Origin: an uncultured Eubacteriales bacterium
GTDB taxonomy: Bacteria; Bacillota; Clostridia; Oscillospirales; Oscillospiraceae
Direction of reading: 5' to 3'
DNA length: 5,101 nt
NCBI GenBank assembly: GCA_900321335.1
Contig: ONVR01000061.1
Coordinates: 1-5,101, forward strand
Below are positions 3,749 to 5,101 of this stretch, in pieces. A program made the translations under genes and the position numbers. How positions within the stretch are numbered: position 1 is the first letter of the stretch; each line of letters opens with the position of its first letter. Below the pieces are notes generated by a model that saw only the letters and a list, made by a program, of their open reading frames with translations, was not told the origin of the DNA and ran no database searches.

Positions 3749-5101
3749 TCACCGCACCAGATCGCCCTCATAGGCGACGATGACATCCACATCCTCCTGC
3801 TGTCCAAAGTAGGCGCTGATGATATCCGCGGCGATGGTCATGACCGTCGAACCGGATGTACCCTTTTCCACCACCACAGACACCGCGATCTCCGGATCGT
3901 CGGCAGGGGCATAGCACACAAACACACCGCTGTTGCTGGCGGCAGTATCGGACTGGGTGGTACCGGTCTTGGCCGCGACAGGGATGGAAAAATCCCTGAA
4001 GACTTCTGCGGCAGAGCCGCCCGTGGCCACAGCACGCATGCCCTCCTGAATGAAGGTGATGTAGCCGGCGTCTGCCGTGGTAAACTTCTTTTCCACCACA
4101 GGGGTATTCGTCATGATGACGCTGCTGTAATCGCTGGCGATTACCTTGTCCAGAAGGGTGGTCTTATACCGGGTGCCTCCCGCGGCAATGGTGGACACGT
4201 ACTTGGCAAGCTGCACAGGGGTATAGTAGTTCATGCCCTGTCCGATGGAGGCCAGCAGGGTATCCGCGGCGTACCAGGGCTCCCCCATGGCATTCTGCTT
4301 GGACTCTTCGGTGGGCAGGGTGCCCGTCTCCTCGTAGACCTCAATGCCCGTTTTAGCGCCCAGGCCAAGATCTTCCGCCGTTTTTGCGATCATGGAGGCG
4401 CCCGTATGGTCCCCCACCCAACAGAAGTAGTAGTTACAGGAGTTTTCCAGCGCTCCCACCAGATCCAGAGGGCCGTGGCCGAAGCCCGTCTCGCCGTAGA
4501 TCCAGCAGCTCAGCGTAAAGTCAAGGTCGGCATACCGGTCGTAAACGCCGGTGTCGTCTATGGTTGTGTAGGGCGTGATGGTCCCGTTGCGAAGCCCCGC
4601 CAGAGCCGTGGTCATCTTGAAGGTCGAACCGGGGTTATACTGCCCCATGGTGGCGCGGTTGAACAGCGGATCGTTCTCTGTGTGCAGAAGCAGACTGTAA
4701 TCCCGGCGCAGGTAGGCCGGATCATAGGTGGGATAGGAGGCGCTGACCAGCAGCTGGCCCGTCTTGACCTGTTCCACCACCACGGCGCCGCCGGTGACCC
4801 GTTCATCCGCCGACCGGTCCTGGTTCAGGCTGGAGATCCGCGCCTTCAGGGACTCCTCGGCCACGGCCTGCAGGCCGATATCGATGGTCGTATAGACGTT
4901 GCCCCCCGCCTTGGCCGGCGTGACCACGTTCTCATTGACGATGGTCCCGTCCGGGGCCCGGGTGACGACCATATAGCCATCCTGACCGTGAAGGTACTCC
5001 TCAAAGGCTGCCTCCATCCCCTCTTTGCCCACGTAGCAGTTCATGGGGTAGTCGAACTGGCTGTAATACTCGTAGTCCTCCGCCGTCATCAGCCCGATAT
5101 A
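3749..5101 (-). CDS. mrdA: Penicillin-binding protein 2 (class B transpeptidase), C-terminal part
   Basis: This class B penicillin-binding protein cross-links peptidoglycan during cell elongation, normally with RodA and MreBCD at the membrane. Only the last 450 codons are in view; the frame is open to the right edge (Y-I-G-L before the methionine at 5089), so that methionine is internal. Counting from it, residues 1-60 hold the end of the dimerisation/linker region with the VGKEGMEAAFEEYLHG signature typical of PBP2. The transpeptidase domain follows, with SxxK at S155-TFK158 (YNPGSTFK), SxN at S217-CN219, the SIGQG motif at 281-285 and KTGT at 374-377. All catalytic motifs are intact. It ends 70 residues after KTGT and has no PASTA domains, which argues against SpoVD or PBP2x. 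The gene precedes minD by 108 bp, matching the cell-shape locus order common in Clostridia. The N-terminal anchor and the expected mreBCD genes would lie beyond the window. Confidence 0.93.
   Translation of the reverse strand, partial: YIGLMTAEDYEYYSQFDYPMNCYVGKEGMEAAFEEYLHGQDGYMVVTRAPDGTIVNENVVTPAKAGGNVYTTIDIGLQAVAEESLKARISSLNQDRSADERVTGGAVVVEQVKTGQLLVSASYPTYDPAYLRRDYSLLLHTENDPLFNRATMGQYNPGSTFKMTTALAGLRNGTITPYTTIDDTGVYDRYADLDFTLSCWIYGETGFGHGPLDLVGALENSCNYYFCWVGDHTGASMIAKTAEDLGLGAKTGIEVYEETGTLPTEESKQNAMGEPWYAADTLLASIGQGMNYYTPVQLAKYVSTIAAGGTRYKTTLLDKVIASDYSSVIMTNTPVVEKKFTTADAGYITFIQEGMRAVATGGSAAEVFRDFSIPVAAKTGTTQSDTAASNSGVFVCYAPADDPEIAVSVVVEKGTSGSTVMTIAADIISAYFGQQEDVDVIVAYEGDLVR

Noticed and set aside
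5087..5089. Methionine at 5089 as the true start of the penicillin-binding protein
   Set aside because: The frame stays open upstream to the window edge with PBP2-like residues, and the N-terminal anchor and most of the dimerisation domain are missing, so the gene is cut by the window.
1..5101. CRISPR arrays, insertion sequences, phage or toxin-antitoxin genes
   Set aside because: No regularly spaced direct repeats, terminal inverted repeats, transposase or integrase motifs, or toxin-antitoxin pair were seen on either strand.

Overview
The window looks like a piece of a moderately GC-rich Clostridia-type Firmicute genome, perhaps an Oscillospiraceae-like gut anaerobe. That placement is inference. 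It rests on the gene order (class B PBP2, then a MinD-type ATPase, then methylglyoxal synthase), the strong Shine-Dalgarno sites and the protein flavour. No rRNA or other taxonomic marker is present.

All genes are read on the minus strand, right to left. (1) 5101-3749: the C-terminal 450 residues of a PBP2-type transpeptidase (mrdA), running off the right edge. (2) 3748-3641: a 108-bp gap with a sigma-A-type promoter overlapped by a perfect 9-bp inverted repeat. (3) 3640-2897: a MinD-family ATPase that ends before the usual membrane-targeting helix. (4) 2869-2468: a divergent methylglyoxal synthase. (5) A 62-bp gap with a 10-bp-stem hairpin. (6) 2405-1968: ribose-5-phosphate isomerase B. (7) 1968-1732: a small single-pass membrane protein, start and stop overlapping in TGATG with rpiB. 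(8) 1662-232: a Wzz-type two-TM polysaccharide co-polymerase-like protein whose cytosolic tail resembles a BY-kinase stripped of its nucleotide-binding motifs. A GC-rich hairpin with a short U-run at 182-206 ends the series. (9) Left of it, a very strong minus-strand promoter with phased A-tracts fires out of the left edge toward an unseen gene or RNA.

No terminator is visible between mrdA and 206, so read-through along the whole series is plausible, with internal promoters before minD and before the Wzz-like gene. The theme is cell-envelope growth and shape (PBP2, MinD, the Wzz-like protein) mixed with sugar-phosphate metabolism (MgsA, RpiB).

The most interesting point is a reduced Min locus. 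In many Clostridia mrdA is followed by minC-minD-minE, often rodA, then mgsA. Here minC and minE are absent, and the remaining MinD lacks its membrane anchor. The neighbouring MgsA also departs from the family at active-site positions. MinD and MgsA may have been repurposed together, but this is a hypothesis, not a demonstrated system. There is no sign of CRISPR, transposons, phage or tRNA/rRNA genes.
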